From assembly GCA_947846985.1 (NCBI GenBank), contig CANTUZ010000012.1, forward strand, positions 22,096,135 to 22,160,134: a stretch of 64,000 nt of DNA, given 5' to 3'. Shown piece by piece: positions 50,853-64,000 of this stretch (positions are counted from its first letter, which is position 1; each line of letters begins with the position of its first letter). The notes under the pieces are model-generated. The model was not told the origin of the DNA and did no database searches. It worked only from the letters and a program-made list of their open reading frames with translations. The position numbers were made by a program, and so were the translations under genes. This DNA comes from Fratercula arctica (Eukaryota > Chordata > Aves > Charadriiformes > Alcidae).

Positions 50853-51115
50853 GAGGAGGCAAGAGGTAACGGGCACAAACTTGAACACAGGAAGTTCCAT
50901 CTCAACATGAGGCGGAGCTTCTTTACTTTGAGGGTGGCAGAGCACTGGAACAGGCTGCCCAGAGAGGTGGTGAAGTCTCCATCTCTGGAGACATTCAAAA
51001 CCCGCCTGGACGCGTTCCTGTGCAGCCTGCTCTAGGTGACCCTGCTCTGGCAGGGGGGTTGGACTAGATGATCTCCAGAGGTCCCTTCCAACCCCTACCA
51101 TTCTGTGGTTCTGTG
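50853..51115 (+). mobile_element. CR1 LINE 3' end, well preserved
   Basis: This is the clearest repeat in the window. Landmarks in order are CAAGAGGTAACGGGCACAAA, AACACAGGAAGTTCCATCTC, GAGCACTGGAACAGGCTGCC, CTGGAGACATTCAAAACC, TTGGACTAGATGATCTCCAG and GGTCCCTTCCAACCCCTACC. It ends in two 8-bp units, ATTCTGTG (51100-51107) and GTTCTGTG (51108-51115). It is 5'-truncated, as nearly all CR1 insertions are, and only a short, broken tail of the coding part remains. Low divergence from the consensus I remember makes it younger than the copy at 29655-29846. A 108-codon minus-strand frame across it is a by-product of the repeat. Confidence 0.92.
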
Positions 51116-53977
51116 AGGTAATTTACTAAGTGATCCTGGAACTATATATATGTATCTCTATATATATTTGAAATAATTTATATTACCTCCACCTTCTAGT
51201 ATTAGCTATAGGGAGTACTGAAAATAGCTACTTGGTATGAATTTTAATAAAAACCTTATGTAACTTCACATTTTGCATAACAAAAGATCACAGCAGCTGA
51301 GAATAGAAAAATGTGCTATTATCATAAATAAATGCTCCATGATGAATATTTAAAGATAGCTCTTCAATCTAAATTTAAGTATATTTTGCTGTTTGTTTAA
51401 TTTCTTCTTCCTTTGCTTGATTTTCACCTGGATGGCTCTATTTTAAACAGGCACAGTAAAGAAATCAGTAATGACTGAGTGTTACCTTGGCTCAGCTTAA
51501 AAACAGTGCCAAAAGGTAATCAAATGTTAATGTAGGTCAACATCATCTCACGAGTCAGCACTGACATACAGCACTGGAAATTTTTATATGTTCAAGGTCA
51601 GCATCAAGTTCTTCCTATTAATATTGTTCACAGCATTCAGTGAGGCACTGGCTTGGCTCCTTGTATTTGTAGCGAGATTTTTGTTTTGATACCACATGCA
51701 GACCAAGAGCCTTCTGAGCTGGAGTATCATTTCAGTTAAATAAGTGTTTTCCGTTTGCAACCTCAATAAAACCACTTTACAATATAGCTTCTCCTCAGAG
51801 ATTTTTTTTTTTTTAAAGCATCTTGATAATTATTATTTTCTCAGAGAGCGTTTGGGAAATAGAAGGTGAAGTGTCACACAAAATATAACACCGCAGTCCA
51901 GGAGTGCATGCATTTATTGAAATGTTCGTCATAAAATCTATCTCACTGTAAGTGATGATTCCCTTATGGTATTCAATAAAAAAAATAGTTTTAACACTCC
52001 ACTATACTAAGGAATAAGCACACCTTGAACAAATTTTAGTTTATAATTAGTAAAACAAAAAATGCAGATCTGATAAATGAATCAAAAGTCTTGCATTTTT
52101 ACCCCTGAACTTTGAATTAAATCTCAAACGCTGAAAATATCTGTAACATCAAACATAAAGGATTACACTGAATTACTTCTGAAGAGTCAGTTTCCTGTGA
52201 TTTATCTGTGAAGAAAAAAAAATGCCATTTGGTATTTTTAGATTCTTGTGATTGAACGTTCTGATTGATCATAAATGTGCCACTAAATAGCATGTGGCAA
52301 AGTAAGCAAATCCCAGAACGCTAGGAGAGATGTTAAAAAGTGGTTAAAACATCATCATCTTGTTGTATTTATTATTGAAATACAGAATGCAGAGCACATG
52401 CACATAAAACCACTTGAAAAGACAGCTTGTCATCCTTCTGTATGTTTTGGAGAAAATAGCACATTTCAATGAAATGCCATGCAAGATTAACAAATTAATT
52501 ATGTATAAGCTGACCTCCTATATCCTTGGGCTCTCAGTGCTATCTCACTGAGTCTCAATGCCACTCTGATACAATTTTAATTGGAACCGCAGTTCCTTAT
52601 GCCTGTTTGAGTTTGGATTTTGTTGTTTCATTGCTGCTGCCTTGCATGGGGAGGACTACCTCTAAAAGCAGGAAACGTGCATTCATTCTCTTTAGTAGCT
52701 TTTCCTCTGCTTCACACAGAAAATGTAATTCTAAAGGAATATGGAATGCAGAAACTGCTGAACTCCATATCGGCATTAGGATTAAACAGAATTTCTTTGC
52801 AGATTTATCAAAAATAAAAGAATGGCATTCTGTAAACAGCATTGATTTGGTATATTGCATTCAAGAGACATTTTAGAGAAGAGCAGGTGTAAGAAATACA
52901 TATCATCTGTTCAGCTAGTCCACTACACTTCCAGTATAAAGCTTCTCTGCATTTTTTCTTCAGTGTTTTGGGGGCCATTTAAAAATGAATCAAGTGATAT
53001 AGCAACTCTCTGCATCTAGAGGAGAAAAGCATCCATATGCAAAGCTCTGCTTTTTCTCCACTGGAATTCTCTCTTGCCTTTGCTTTTTCATTCATTTATT
53101 TTATTCATTTATTCTCTCTGCTTCTAATGACTCTTACTATTCATAACATCGTCATTAAACTATCATTTACACAGAAGGGTAAACAGTATCATGATCAAAT
53201 ACAGGCTGCACAGGAAATGGCATAAGCAATAGTACAAACTTTTTAAAGCCATATGTCCTTGAACTCTTTACTACTTCGTATGTTCTTCCTTCACTATACT
53301 GCAGGTATCCAGAGGCCACACTTGTCAGAACGCCGTGTCTGAGCCACAAACAGCTGTACTACGTAGACTAGGACAGGAGTAGTAAGTCAGCTATCCTTTC
53401 TTTTTTTTGTTAGCACTGTAGCAAATTTAGTGATTGCAGTAGAAAGGATTATGCCTGGTATACTTTGAAGGAATGTGCTTGTGAAATGGAGAGGTGAAGG
53501 TCACAGTGGGGAGGGGCAATACTTGCTAATTATTTCCAGAGTTTTACAGCAAGTGTGTACTGGTGGTGTAGCACAGAACAAGTCTGGGGCCTAACTTCAT
53601 TCTCCAAGGAAACTCGTCTATGTTGCCACAGTTGCACATACATTCTCCTTTTCCCTCATGGAAAATGCTCTCTTAGAAGTTCAGCAGCAAAGTAAACTGA
53701 TGTAGGACAGCAGATATCCTTCTATATCCTGCAGAGATAGAATCTGACCTTTAGAGATTAAATTAGCACACTTATATTAGTAATAATATTTTTCCTCTTT
53801 TTAAATTCCATGGACCTGCCTGGTAAAAAAAATCTCTTCCCACAATGTTACTGATACTTCCCCGAAAGTACATGGACTATTATGTAAAATTTGCACTTTA
53901 TGCCAAGCCATAAGGCAATACCTGTGGGGAATAATAGCACAGATGCTTGGATATTGTGAATCTAGTGCTTTAGATTC
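51116..53977. other. AT-rich intergenic DNA, no gene seen
   Basis: A T13 run lies at 51802-51814 and a small ATTC/ATTT-rich stretch near 53088-53115. Overlapping frames on both strands at 52526-52876 show no protein family and are taken as chance. Confidence 0.6.
51802..51814. repeat. T13 homopolymer
   Basis: Thirteen T in an AT-rich setting. Simple repeat. Confidence 0.85.
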
Positions 53978-55073
53978 TGCGTTTTGGGGGGAGGTGTGAA
54001 GGGAGATAGAGGTGCCCTGGAGTGTGATAGAAAAATGCCTGAGGAAGGAGATAAGGATGTTTGATGGGAAAGGGGTGTACTTTCCAGCAAAGCCCTTCTG
54101 GGCACAGACTCTCGTGGGATGCTATCACGAAAGAGTGGAATGCACCTCACTCAAAAGAGAGAAGCAGCTATATGTTTTATTGAGGTAAAAATAATTTGAT
54201 AGAGTTCAATAAATTATATGAAATTTGACAAAGTTTAACAGTGATTTACCAAGGTTCAGTAAGTTTGATGGCAAGGTTCACCTCGTTAATTACTGCATGG
54301 AAGAAACATACAAAGGAAAATTGAGTTAGAATTGAGTTTGATTCATACAGAGACTGGAGATGCAAAAGGGTAAGGAAGACCCTCCCATTGAGTCATGAGG
54401 TTCAGAGTGGACCTCTTTGCTTTCTAAGCTCCTGATGGAGCTTAGGTGTGGCTAGGTCAAATCAGTCTCAGACTTGGAGTTTTTGTCTAATGGAATTATT
54501 TATACAAAGTTTATAATAATTAGTAGCTACATGGATTAGTAATGTTTCACTAGTATCAATTCAGTATGCTATCAGTCACTTACCAAAGATCTGCCATTGG
54601 TAAAAGGTCTCTCTGCCTCGAGGAGCAATCTTGAGAGGTTTCCCAGCTCAAGGGGAGATCACTGCCATGCAGCCACGCTGCCTAGCAGGGAGACCTCAAA
54701 AAGGGCTCGCTTAGGCTGCCATATTTATGGAGTCAAGTGACTGGGTCATAATCAAATTACTTGCAATAGGAAAGGTATGTATGAGATTCCTTGTACCCAC
54801 AACTTTCTTTATCCCTTGATAAATGAGTCTTGGAAAAGCCACCCGCTTTTCATGCGTTAATCGCATGATGGGTGTTCCAAGCTCGTACACATCACTCTAC
54901 TCCTTTGTGGGTTTCAGAGAACAGACTGAAACTAGAGGAGTTCTTGGCCCGGCTACAGCTCAGGCCTTTACCTCCTTTGGAGCCTGTACCAAACCACCAC
55001 ATGGTGCTGTGGCTCTGGGCTGTGTCTGTTGTGTGGAGTCCCAAAGCAGAAGAGACACTGCTGCTCTCGATCA
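53978..55073 (-). mobile_element. Probable LTR-type element, minus orientation, boundaries tentative
   Basis: The stretch differs from its flanks and reads like avian LTR sequence I have seen, for example CAAGGTTCACCTCGTTAATT near 54272-54291. In minus orientation it has a TATA-like ATAAATA at about 54722-54728 and an AATAAA signal at about 54177-54182, in the expected order. The chosen ends have TG (53978-53979) and CA (55072-55073) and are flanked by the same 7 bases, TAGATTC (53971-53977 and 55074-55080). A 7-bp duplication is not the usual length for avian ERVs (4-6 bp) and the termini are not clear inverted repeats, so the ends may be wrong even if the element is real. No retroviral coding sequence is present. 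It might instead be a fragment of a longer repeat. Confidence 0.4.
54851..54867. repeat. Hairpin inside the LTR-like element
   Basis: CATGCG, loop TTAAT, CGCATG: a perfect 6-bp stem. Two CpG sites in the stem stand out locally. Confidence 0.75.
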
Positions 55074-57286
55074 TAGATTCGGTAGATGCCAATATTGCAG
55101 GTAGAAGATCAGAACTCAGTAAAGGTCTCTTACTGACAACTTGAGACTTGATAGAACTCAGTATTTTCCTTCTAATTTCTAGAAATGCAGACTTGCAAAC
55201 TTTGGTGAGATACAAATTTGTTTCCAAGCCTGCAACTTCAATATTTTCACAGTTTATTTTGCAGCAATGTTTTTCTTATCTGCTCAGCTCAGCAAGTGAA
55301 TGTAAGTATATGCAAGTTAGAGAATAAGAGAGCGAGAAATTGCAGCAATGGGAGTATATAGAATCTGATAAATCAGGCCAGTTTGAAGCTTAAAAATAGA
55401 GCTATACTAGACTGATATTTAGTAAAAATATATAGTGCTAGTGGTTAGTTCTTAAACATTATTAATCATTATCACCACTTCAAAGCAGTCAATTCATATT
55501 AACAAGCTTATCCTAAATTAATGGCAGTGCCACAGAGTCGTGTAGTTAGTGCTGACAGATATGGTGCTTGGTCTTGCTCACTGAGGTTGAGGTGATCAGG
55601 CCATAGAGCTCTTCGCCGAGGGAAGATGGAACCATTGTGGGTAAATTCATTCTTCCCTATTTTTCCTCTCACACTGTTAGTGTTTCTATATTCCTTTATT
55701 CCTTGCCCCTTTTGTTGTTATGTATTACACTTAGCTGTGCTGCAAAATGCTTATACATGATAACAGTGTATGTTTATGTTAATTTAGAACACCTATGCCT
55801 GAATTCAAGAAAAGCAAATATTAATTGTATCTTGCTTAATATATTTGTACTTTATGGGTGCAACAGGCTTCTGCTCTTGCTACAGCATTGTAGCATCTTT
55901 TTCTTCATTTATTTTCATAGGTAGCAAATGTAGTCCCTGAGAAAATTTTTATTTTCCCACAATCTAAACTTTCCTAATATAAACTTTTAAATTTTACATT
56001 ATAAAAATTAAAACATAGAAAAGCTTTATAGATAAAATTTCTTTTACATAGAAAAATTTAAAAAAAAAATTAAAAAATGGCACATACTCAGTTCATGTCA
56101 GTGTCTGGGAAGAGCAGAGATTGCCAAAGGATTCTCTGTAATAGTTAGGGGGACATCTCATGGGAGGCCTACATGGATTCCCTGGGTTCAAGCAGAAAGA
56201 GCTTCACTCCTGAAGGAAAAAAAACATTTTCCCTCCTTTCTACCCCCTGTCAAGTAGAGGCTGTTCAGATGAGCTGACTGGGGAAGGCAAAAGAGAAAAC
56301 TCAGGCTTTGAGACTCACTGGGTGCTGCTAACTTCCCATTGTAATTTGAATCCTGGACCTTCCTGTTCATTAGATCACAAGAGGAGAATGGCCATTTTGT
56401 CTTCTCTTCCTGCATATTTCCTACCATTCATGATCTCATTGAAGTACGAAGTGTTTCGTTTTTACTTTCTATGGGCTTGTACTACTTAGTGCCTTACACT
56501 ACCGAAGTTTTGGACTATATGGGGGCTTTAATGTGCTGGTGTGTGGCTTTGTGAGCATCTAAGGCACTACAATTTCACCATGGGCTGGTCTGTTGGCATC
56601 TAAATCAGCCTCCTATTTTGTTACACAACAAAGAGCTATTTCACACCCTAGATGAATAATAATAGAAACTGCTCTAGTATGTGTTTCATAGTTAGGAAAA
56701 GCCCTGCCTGAATCCATACAAAAAGGGCTTCCCATGAAACAATTACGTATTTATGGATACAGAGATAAAATTCAGAATCAGGTGGTTGGTTGACCCCTGT
56801 ATATTTCTAATACAGACGTCTCAAAAGATCACCTCTAACTGAATATTTTAATGCTATGAAACAATATTCTGTTGTTCCTCTTACTGCTTGTTTCAGTGTA
56901 TCTCCCATGCAGCGCTCTTATTCAATAAATACAAATTGCTAGCCTTATGCTCATCACTTCTTTTACTTAATTGTGTTGTACGCTGGCAAGATTGTAACTG
57001 TTTTGACTCTACTTGGTTTGTTTTAATTACAACCTCTCCCAAAGCACATTGTAAAGATACTTACATCGAAACGTATGGGAAAGACATGGGGAAGGCGGTG
57101 TTCCGCAAAGGAACAGGAGTATTTTTTGTCTGCTTAGACGTGTTCATCTGTATCCAACCGAAAGATTCTTTAAACCACAGAGTGTCCTGAACTCTGTGAC
57201 ATTTTAAAATGAGATCATTTTATATTCCTTTTCCTTGATGATTGCTAAATGAGATCTAGAAAAAACACAGCTTTGATATCACCTTC

Positions 57287-57305
57287 AGACACAAATTTTG
57301 TGTCT
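57287..57305. repeat. Perfect 9-bp inverted repeat, 1-nt centre
   Basis: AGACACAAA, T, TTTGTGTCT. Probably chance, though exact. Confidence 0.8.
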
Positions 57306-57561
57306 AAGCACAGCAGATACATTTTTAGCTCTTCACCTCAGTACTTCCTATGACTAATCCTTCTAGCATTATTTTTTCCTCCCAGTTTTTAGTTTTATTA
57401 CCTGCCCTGTAATTATTGGTCATTTTTCTGTTTCTCGGCTGAGCCATCTCACGCTGTGATTTATATCACTGCCCTTTGAATTCCAGCTTTCCCAAATGTC
57501 TTGGTTCTTTTTTGTTGTCGTTGTGCATTGTTGTTTTTTTAAAATAATGCTTATTTTAGCC

Positions 57562-57580
57562 AAAAAAAAAAAAAAAAAAA
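57562..57580. repeat. A19 homopolymer
   Basis: The longest homopolymer in the window, preceded by TTATTTTAGCC. It could be the tail of a plus-strand retroposed sequence, but none is recognisable upstream. Confidence 0.88.
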
Positions 57581-60500
57581 GAATACCTCAATATTATCAA
57601 CCAAAAGCTAAAACAGACAAAACTATAAAGAGCCAACAAATTCTTTATTGCTTTATATAGCCCACAAATTCTTCAGTCCTATGAATACCTTGAAATCACA
57701 AAGGAAAATTTTCCTTCATGTGCTGTGTCAGTTTATTTTTTTAGAAAAACCCCAGAACACTGGGTAGCCACTTGCCAGTTAAATTCAGTTAGTTTCAGTC
57801 ACCCCTCGTTACAGTCGTATGCCATGAGCACATGTAGATGTTTAGAACTTCCTGCTTGTCCAATTAGCATGACCTCAGATAATCCTGCTGGAAGATGGTG
57901 AGAGAACACATGTCCCTGTGAGCTCATTGCTTACCTGACGGTGAGCTGTATTGCAGGCAAATCTGACAAACAGGCTGAATAGTATTCTTTCTTTCCTGGG
58001 GCTGATACGTCAAGGTATGGAACTAACTCATTTTGTTGCAAGCACAAACAGGCGTTGTTGTTATATTCTGATGGTGAATTTCCATACTTTAGTCTGATTA
58101 TAAATTTCCCCAGATTTGTGTGGTCTCCAAGAGAAAGAACATTTTAGCAAAAAGTGAAATATGTCAAAATATAAATATTGAAGATATGTACCTTATTTTT
58201 CCCACTACCTGAGGGCTCACTCATGTTACTGGAGTCAGTAGTCTGCTCACTTGAAGCACCTTTTACAATCACAGCTTTGTCCCTTTTAGGGCAATGACAG
58301 CATCAATAAGGAATACGAGTTGTTAAATGCCTTGAAATAGCAAGTAATTTAAGGTGATAACCAACAGAGTGACAAGGCCAAATGTGTCAGTTTATGATAC
58401 AATATTTCTGACAAGTGTATTTCCCACTATATTAGGTTGTGTTATATCTAGCCAAGTGTTTATATTTGTGTGCATTGTTTTTTGTTTATTTTAGAATATT
58501 GTGACACTGTCACTGGACTCAGTGATGCATTTTAAAATCAATTTTGTAATTGAGCCTCTTTAATTGCAAATATTCAAATTGTATGAATCAGGGAGGACCA
58601 GTCATAGTAAACTGTGCTGGATTTTTTTATGTTTTATGAAGCAATTTATTTTATGTAAGTGAACTGCTTATTTAGACTTCCTGTTGGACTAAAGGTGGAA
58701 TCCCAGAAAAGCAAAGCTGATTTTGTTATTCTAACTAGAAATTTACTTAAGAGTTGAATGGAAATTCCTGGGACTGGGGTATTACTGTTTGGAATCAGAT
58801 GGTTGTGTGGCATAATAATGGTATCTGGTACATTATGATCAGTGCTGTAGAAGGAAAGAAGGGACTTTGTATTACTGAACCTGTCTGGGAGCAATGCTTA
58901 TTCATAGGACACAAAAAGCGTAGAAATGAGTAAAAGTGAAGAAAATAGAGAAAAGCTATTTTTTTGTCCAAGAAGTTAATTAGTATTGGTTAGGTTAATT
59001 AACAGTGCTCTGTAGCCTTCCAGAACACTGACTCTCTACCTACATTTAAGTGCCTATATCCGAGGAAATGAAGTATGGACCACTTTTTAGGAAAACACAT
59101 GTCATTTAGAAGGCTTAGAAAAATAGTCTGACAGTTGTTAAGCTAGTATCTGCCCTATTTATAAGAGCAGTTCTAATGGCAGTGTTTTAACTATTTCAGC
59201 CAATATCCGTTTCTCTGAAAACAAAAATTATTTTGGTTGTAGAATATTGTGGAAAATAACTGGCCTGAAGAATAAGGATTGCATTTTTAAAGATTTGACA
59301 TCAAGTTATGTAATATTCTCAAAATCTTACTCTCATACCAACATGCCTTTCCTAAGTAAACTTGCAGGACTAATAATAGTTGGGAATAATAATATAACAG
59401 AAAAAGGGCAATCTAAAGAGACTTTTAGTTATTTCTATTTTCTCCTTTTGCTAGATGCCTTTCTTATTGGGAGTTGCACTGGCATTTCTTTGCCTGATCT
59501 AAATTCAACAAATTGTTTGGATCTGCAAAAATGTTATTTCTAATTCCTTGCAGTGTTTGGGCTTTTTTTCCTCCTTCGTGCTTTTATTGCCGTGGATCTA
59601 CATTTGAATATGTTGTCAATAACGTGTAGGTTTTACCATGGATCTTTGAACATAGGTGGATCTTACTGTCTGAGAACAGGAAGAGAAAATAGAAGGGACT
59701 GTTGAGTATATCTATCTATCTGTATATAATGTTAGTTCTACTCACCCATGCATCTTGAATAAAAACTCTGTTGTTTCAAAGAAATGCACTTGTGATAAAA
59801 TTAGAACGATTTAGTGTATCTAAGAAGGCTTTCAAAATCATTATGGTAGGGTAAAAAAGGTACAAAATATAAGGCTGTCAGTAAACTCTTTCCAGGTTAA
59901 GTCAGTTTATCTAAAGCTAGAATATGCCCTTATGGATTATTTGGTGGTATAATGCCTGAAGAGTTAGCTCTGCAGGGTTTATTCGGAAAATATAAATGTT
60001 TATATAAAAATGAAGAATTTAATTGTGGAAACAAATAGAAGGGAAATACCTGAACGTCATTGCTGTATCAAGACAGGTTTTAGTGGAAATTGTAAGTTTT
60101 GAAGTCTTTTAAGAATTAAATTCAGTGCAGAATTAATTAGCTGGTCTGTAAAAAAAGAAAACCAAAAAAACCTCTAGAAAACAATCTAACAGAAAATTTA
60201 CTGGTGGTAGTATGCTTGCAATCAAAGTTTTGTTTTGTTTTAAAACTTAAAATATGCAGCTAGCATATTTCCTATGAAAAAGTTAGTTCAGAATAATAGT
60301 CACTGTTAGGTCACACAAAAAACTTAATGCCCCAAAGTCTAAAGTCTCAGTTCTTTTATGCTCTTCCTACAAATTGCAAAGCATTAATATACCATCTCTA
60401 AAGCAGTCCTGGAGGAATTAATCTAGTACAATGTTCTGTAAAATTATATTTACCAGAGGTTCACCCTGAAGAAAAAGACATGAGGCAGCTTAAGTTGAGG

Positions 60501-63500
60501 ATGTGGTTTATTTTTCTTGCTTGTCTATTGTCATGCTAAAACAAATTACCTTATTTTAAAAGTGCTTATCAGAGACAGCTCGTGACAATCTCAGGAACCT
60601 CTGACTAACTCCCTTCTGTTATAGTCTGCAGAGTGCTTTTCTAGTACTTCTGGCTCACTTCAACCTTCTACTGAAACCTCAAATAAACTCACATGGCTTA
60701 TTATTAAATGGTGACACAAGGTCTGTGCTAAACATGCTGGTTAAGCCACGTAAAAGTCTTTGTCCTCTTTTATGCTCTGTAATTTCTTAAAGAAGTACTG
60801 AAAAGATACTTTAACAAAATGTATTAATGTTAGAAGTGAGGGAATATGAAGATTTCTTGTTCCATCCACGTTATGTAATTGGTCATTTATGCAGCAGCTG
60901 TCTTTCTCTTGTTATTTCTCCTCACAGTGAAACTATGCTAGAAAATTATGGTACTTGGTTCCTTTGGTAGCAGAATCCTCACTCTGAAACTGCCAGTGAG
61001 CCCAGGTTATCCTTTCAACCCTAAGGATTTTCCACCTAAGTCAAAGTTGAGATGTGATGGCAGGTAAAGATAATTGTATTCCTGTTAGCCATGGCAGGAA
61101 ACAGAAACAGAAAATGAGACTTGGAAGAAACTGGGAGAGGCAGATCGTAATTCTCTTGAACTTGGGAAGATAATAGAAAATGCTTTGGTGATCCCACAGA
61201 AGAATATGCATAAATCTAAATGGATAGGAGAATAAGGAAAGAGTGCTTTGAGGTTAGAATGAGCCCTACAATAACAAAAGACATTGGAGAGGGAAATCAG
61301 ATAAAAGTGGATTAAAGTATAAACAAACATATAGCATGTTGTGAAGTTACAGCCTGGTATGTAAGTGGATATTGATTTATAACGGGGGTATGTTTGGTTA
61401 TTCTTGTTATTAACTGCCTGGAGCTGGTAGGGGATACAAATAGTAACCCCCATCAGTCAGATCAACCCACTAAATCCACCTGTCACTTGTGGGCTGTTAT
61501 TGAGTATCTGCTCTAACTAAACACAGAACCAGGCTTCAAAAGCAACTTGAGGCTTTGAAATTGATGCAGAGAACAGCTCGCTTTTTTGTGTTGTCTTATT
61601 CCATAAATATATATCAGCTTTTTCCATTACTGTATGATAGGGCATGTACTGACCTTGCTGACTGACTGCAGCAAGTTGTGAATAATGTATGAAATACTAA
61701 GCTCCTGCCCAGTGCACAAAGAATGTAGATAGTGTTGGGCAATCAGGGCTGTTCTGAACTGTGTTCTCATGCTCACAGTGTTCAGTACTATCCCAGAAGC
61801 TGTCCCTGTATCAGAGCAAGGCCAAAATACATTAGAATGTCATACTATTTTGAAATTGAACTATTTGTATTTTATTTCCATTTTTCCTGTAATTTTGCAA
61901 CTTGATAATTATGATATTAGTTTCTAATGCTTCTGGAACACTGTTAGCTACTACAATTTTTCTTGACATAAACAGATGCTTTTGAAATACTGATATCACA
62001 TAGGCATAACTAGACGGTTTTCTTCTAGCAAGACAGTGAACAATCTTTTACCAAGGATGAATATAGCAGCTACTCATGATAAATGAACTTCTTCCTGCAG
62101 ACAGGTACACTTAAACTCTCAGACACTGAGATTTAAACTCTTTTCTAACACCATATGATATATATGTTAAAAATGCACTTCATATACATCTGTAAAGGTA
62201 GCAGTGAGTGTGGCTCATTAGTAGCTTTTCTTGACTCTTGATGGTTGGGGTGAGTTATCTTGTATTTGTTGGCTTCTCTGTCAGTTCCCAAAGACTACAT
62301 TCAACTTTATGTAAATGAGGAGAAACTGTCCTGGGTGCTTGAGAAAGTACAGGTAATTTTAGTCTTTTGTTTTCAATAGCACATAGTAAAATGAAACAAA
62401 ACAGAAATATGTCATACCCTCTGGCAGAAATTTGGAGATGGATCAAGGAATGAGATGAACATCTCTGGATAGGTCGTGAAATTGAGAAAGGTAGTGTTTG
62501 AAACTGGAAGACACTGCATTAAGTTTCATAAGCACTTTTGACTTCATTAGTTTATTTTCCTTCTTGTATCCAGACTTCATTATTGTATGTACTAAAAGAT
62601 GGGCTAATTCCATGGATGTTTTCTGTTAATAATTTCATAGTTTGAGCAAGCATAGTTTTCTTGAAAAGAAAACTGTCTGAGGAGAGTATCTCCTCATTCT
62701 TTCCTCACAATATTTTCTCTTTTGCTCACATTCTGACTGCTTCATCTCTACAGCATTTGGTATCACTTTCATCATTCACTGATGAAACAACAGAATGAAA
62801 ATCTGCCACAGGTAGTTTATTTTCTCACTATTTTTGCACAGGTGAGAAAAGCTTCTGTACTACAAAGGATTTTTTCAAAGGGTTTTGCTTTTTGGCTCAT
62901 CTTTTGAGAGCAAGGGATATTTTGTAGGTACGCATACTGTTTAGTGTTAGATAAGAGAATTGATGGGGGCAGCTTTGTAATCATCCATATCATACATGGC
63001 TTTGTAGCAGCTGTTACCACGGCTTTACTGTAATTCCTGAGAAAGTTGGGTCTCCTGCTTTGTTTATGATGTCTGAGGGTCTATCACAGCCTTCAACCAC
63101 AAGAAGCTGATTCATTGATGCATTTGGTCCAGGCTGTTGAATAATCTGAAGACATGACTAGGCTTTGAAGTTGCATCTATGTTCAATGAAAATCTTGTGT
63201 AGAGTATATAAAAAGATTCAGGATATGTCTGGCGTGACTGTGCATCCTGCCTGACAGAGAAGGAGGATGACAGTTTTCCTGGATAGAATTTCCTAAGGGT
63301 TATTTGTGCCTTATTTTGTTTTGCTGAATTTCTGTAATCCAGATTAAAAATGACAGAGGGATGAGTAAACAAGGATCATCAAGCACTGGGATAGGACTAT
63401 CTCCAAACCAACAGGAATATTAGAAAGGATAACTTAATAGTAGTTAATTGTAACTATGCAAAACATTATGTCAGTGTGGAATCCAGCAGCATTCCTAAAT

Positions 63501-64000
63501 TGTAGGTAGAATTAACAAGAGCATATTGCAGGGGCTGTGTATGCATATGCATATATTTAAAAATTTTACCAACATAATCTTCTGGGTTCTTTGTTTCAAC
63601 TTCATTCCCTGCTTGCATTCCAAAGTTAAGCTCCATTGAACTCCAAGATATTTTTGGGAGTAATATTCAGAATTAAATTAAATAGTGACTTTGTCTTTAA
63701 ACTTAGAATGTTTCAGTTTCTAAAGCATAATGTGTATTTTTGCTATATTTCAATAATAAGAATTTGCTTAGGCCTATGAGTACAGCTACACAACTGATTA
63801 AATCCCTTTTGTATAAAGAAAAGACTTTCATGTCTTGCAATAAGTGTGTTTCTATTTGGAATGATCAGCCATTTTTGGAAAGTTTAACAGCAACTGCTGA
63901 TCTAAGAAATAATGGGTATTTAGCGAAAGAATCTAGACAATCAGAACTGCTTCTTAATCTGATAGCAGGAAAGAATAACTAAACAGTCCAGCAATGACTT

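Larger units (their letters stand above)
55081..64000. other. AT-rich intergenic DNA to the window end
   Basis: No supportable exon, RNA gene or classified transposon is visible. An A19 run (57562-57580) and a near-perfect palindrome (57287-57305) are listed separately. The longest frame, 122 codons on the minus strand at 61085-61453, has no recognisable features. Confidence 0.55.

Noticed and set aside
50775..51101. 108-codon minus-strand open frame
   Set aside because: It runs antisense through the CR1 3' end and is a by-product of that repeat.
54823..55144. Overlapping frames of about 90 codons on both strands
   Set aside because: They lie in the probable LTR-like element and resemble no protein. 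The frames are not consistent with one another.
61085..61453. 122-codon minus-strand open frame with hydrophobic stretches
   Set aside because: Hydrophobic residues are expected from T-rich codons. No start context or family resemblance supports it.

Overview
The window looks like nuclear DNA of a bird. The main evidence is three CR1 LINE fragments, one of them (about 50853-51115) with the typical avian CR1 3' end and its 8-bp ATTCTGTG-type terminal repeats, plus a solo LTR of avian endogenous-retrovirus type. The DNA is AT-rich, has few repeats, carries no bacterial-type gene packing and no long open reading frames, and has one strong CpG island. I cannot name the species.

Layout. From 1 to about 20.6 kb the sequence is AT-rich and noncoding in appearance. 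It holds one old CR1 fragment (about 10.93-11.17 kb), short tandem duplications and a notable long inverted repeat (12447-12861). From about 20.59 to 21.98 kb lies a CpG island, which contains the only protein-coding segment I can defend: a minus-strand first coding exon (21284-21352). It encodes a 23-residue signal-peptide-like N-terminus and ends at a phase-0 splice donor. If this is right, the sequence from 21283 down to position 1 is at least partly the first intron of that gene, and the rest of the protein lies at lower coordinates or outside the window. I could not find further exons or identify the gene.

About 0.8 kb beyond the upstream edge of the island is a well-bounded solo LTR (22799-23541) with a perfect 5-bp target-site duplication. 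From 23.5 to 64 kb the window resembles a gene desert. It contains two more CR1 fragments (29.65-29.85 kb and 50.85-51.12 kb), a probable second LTR-type element in minus orientation (about 53978-55073, boundaries tentative), microsatellites, homopolymer runs and several short perfect hairpins. Two GC-richer blocks (about 40.77-41.44 kb and 46.0-46.9 kb) remain unexplained.

Most open reading frames in the window are short and show no recognisable domain. I treat them as chance. No tRNA, rRNA, CRISPR array or operon-like gene cluster was seen.
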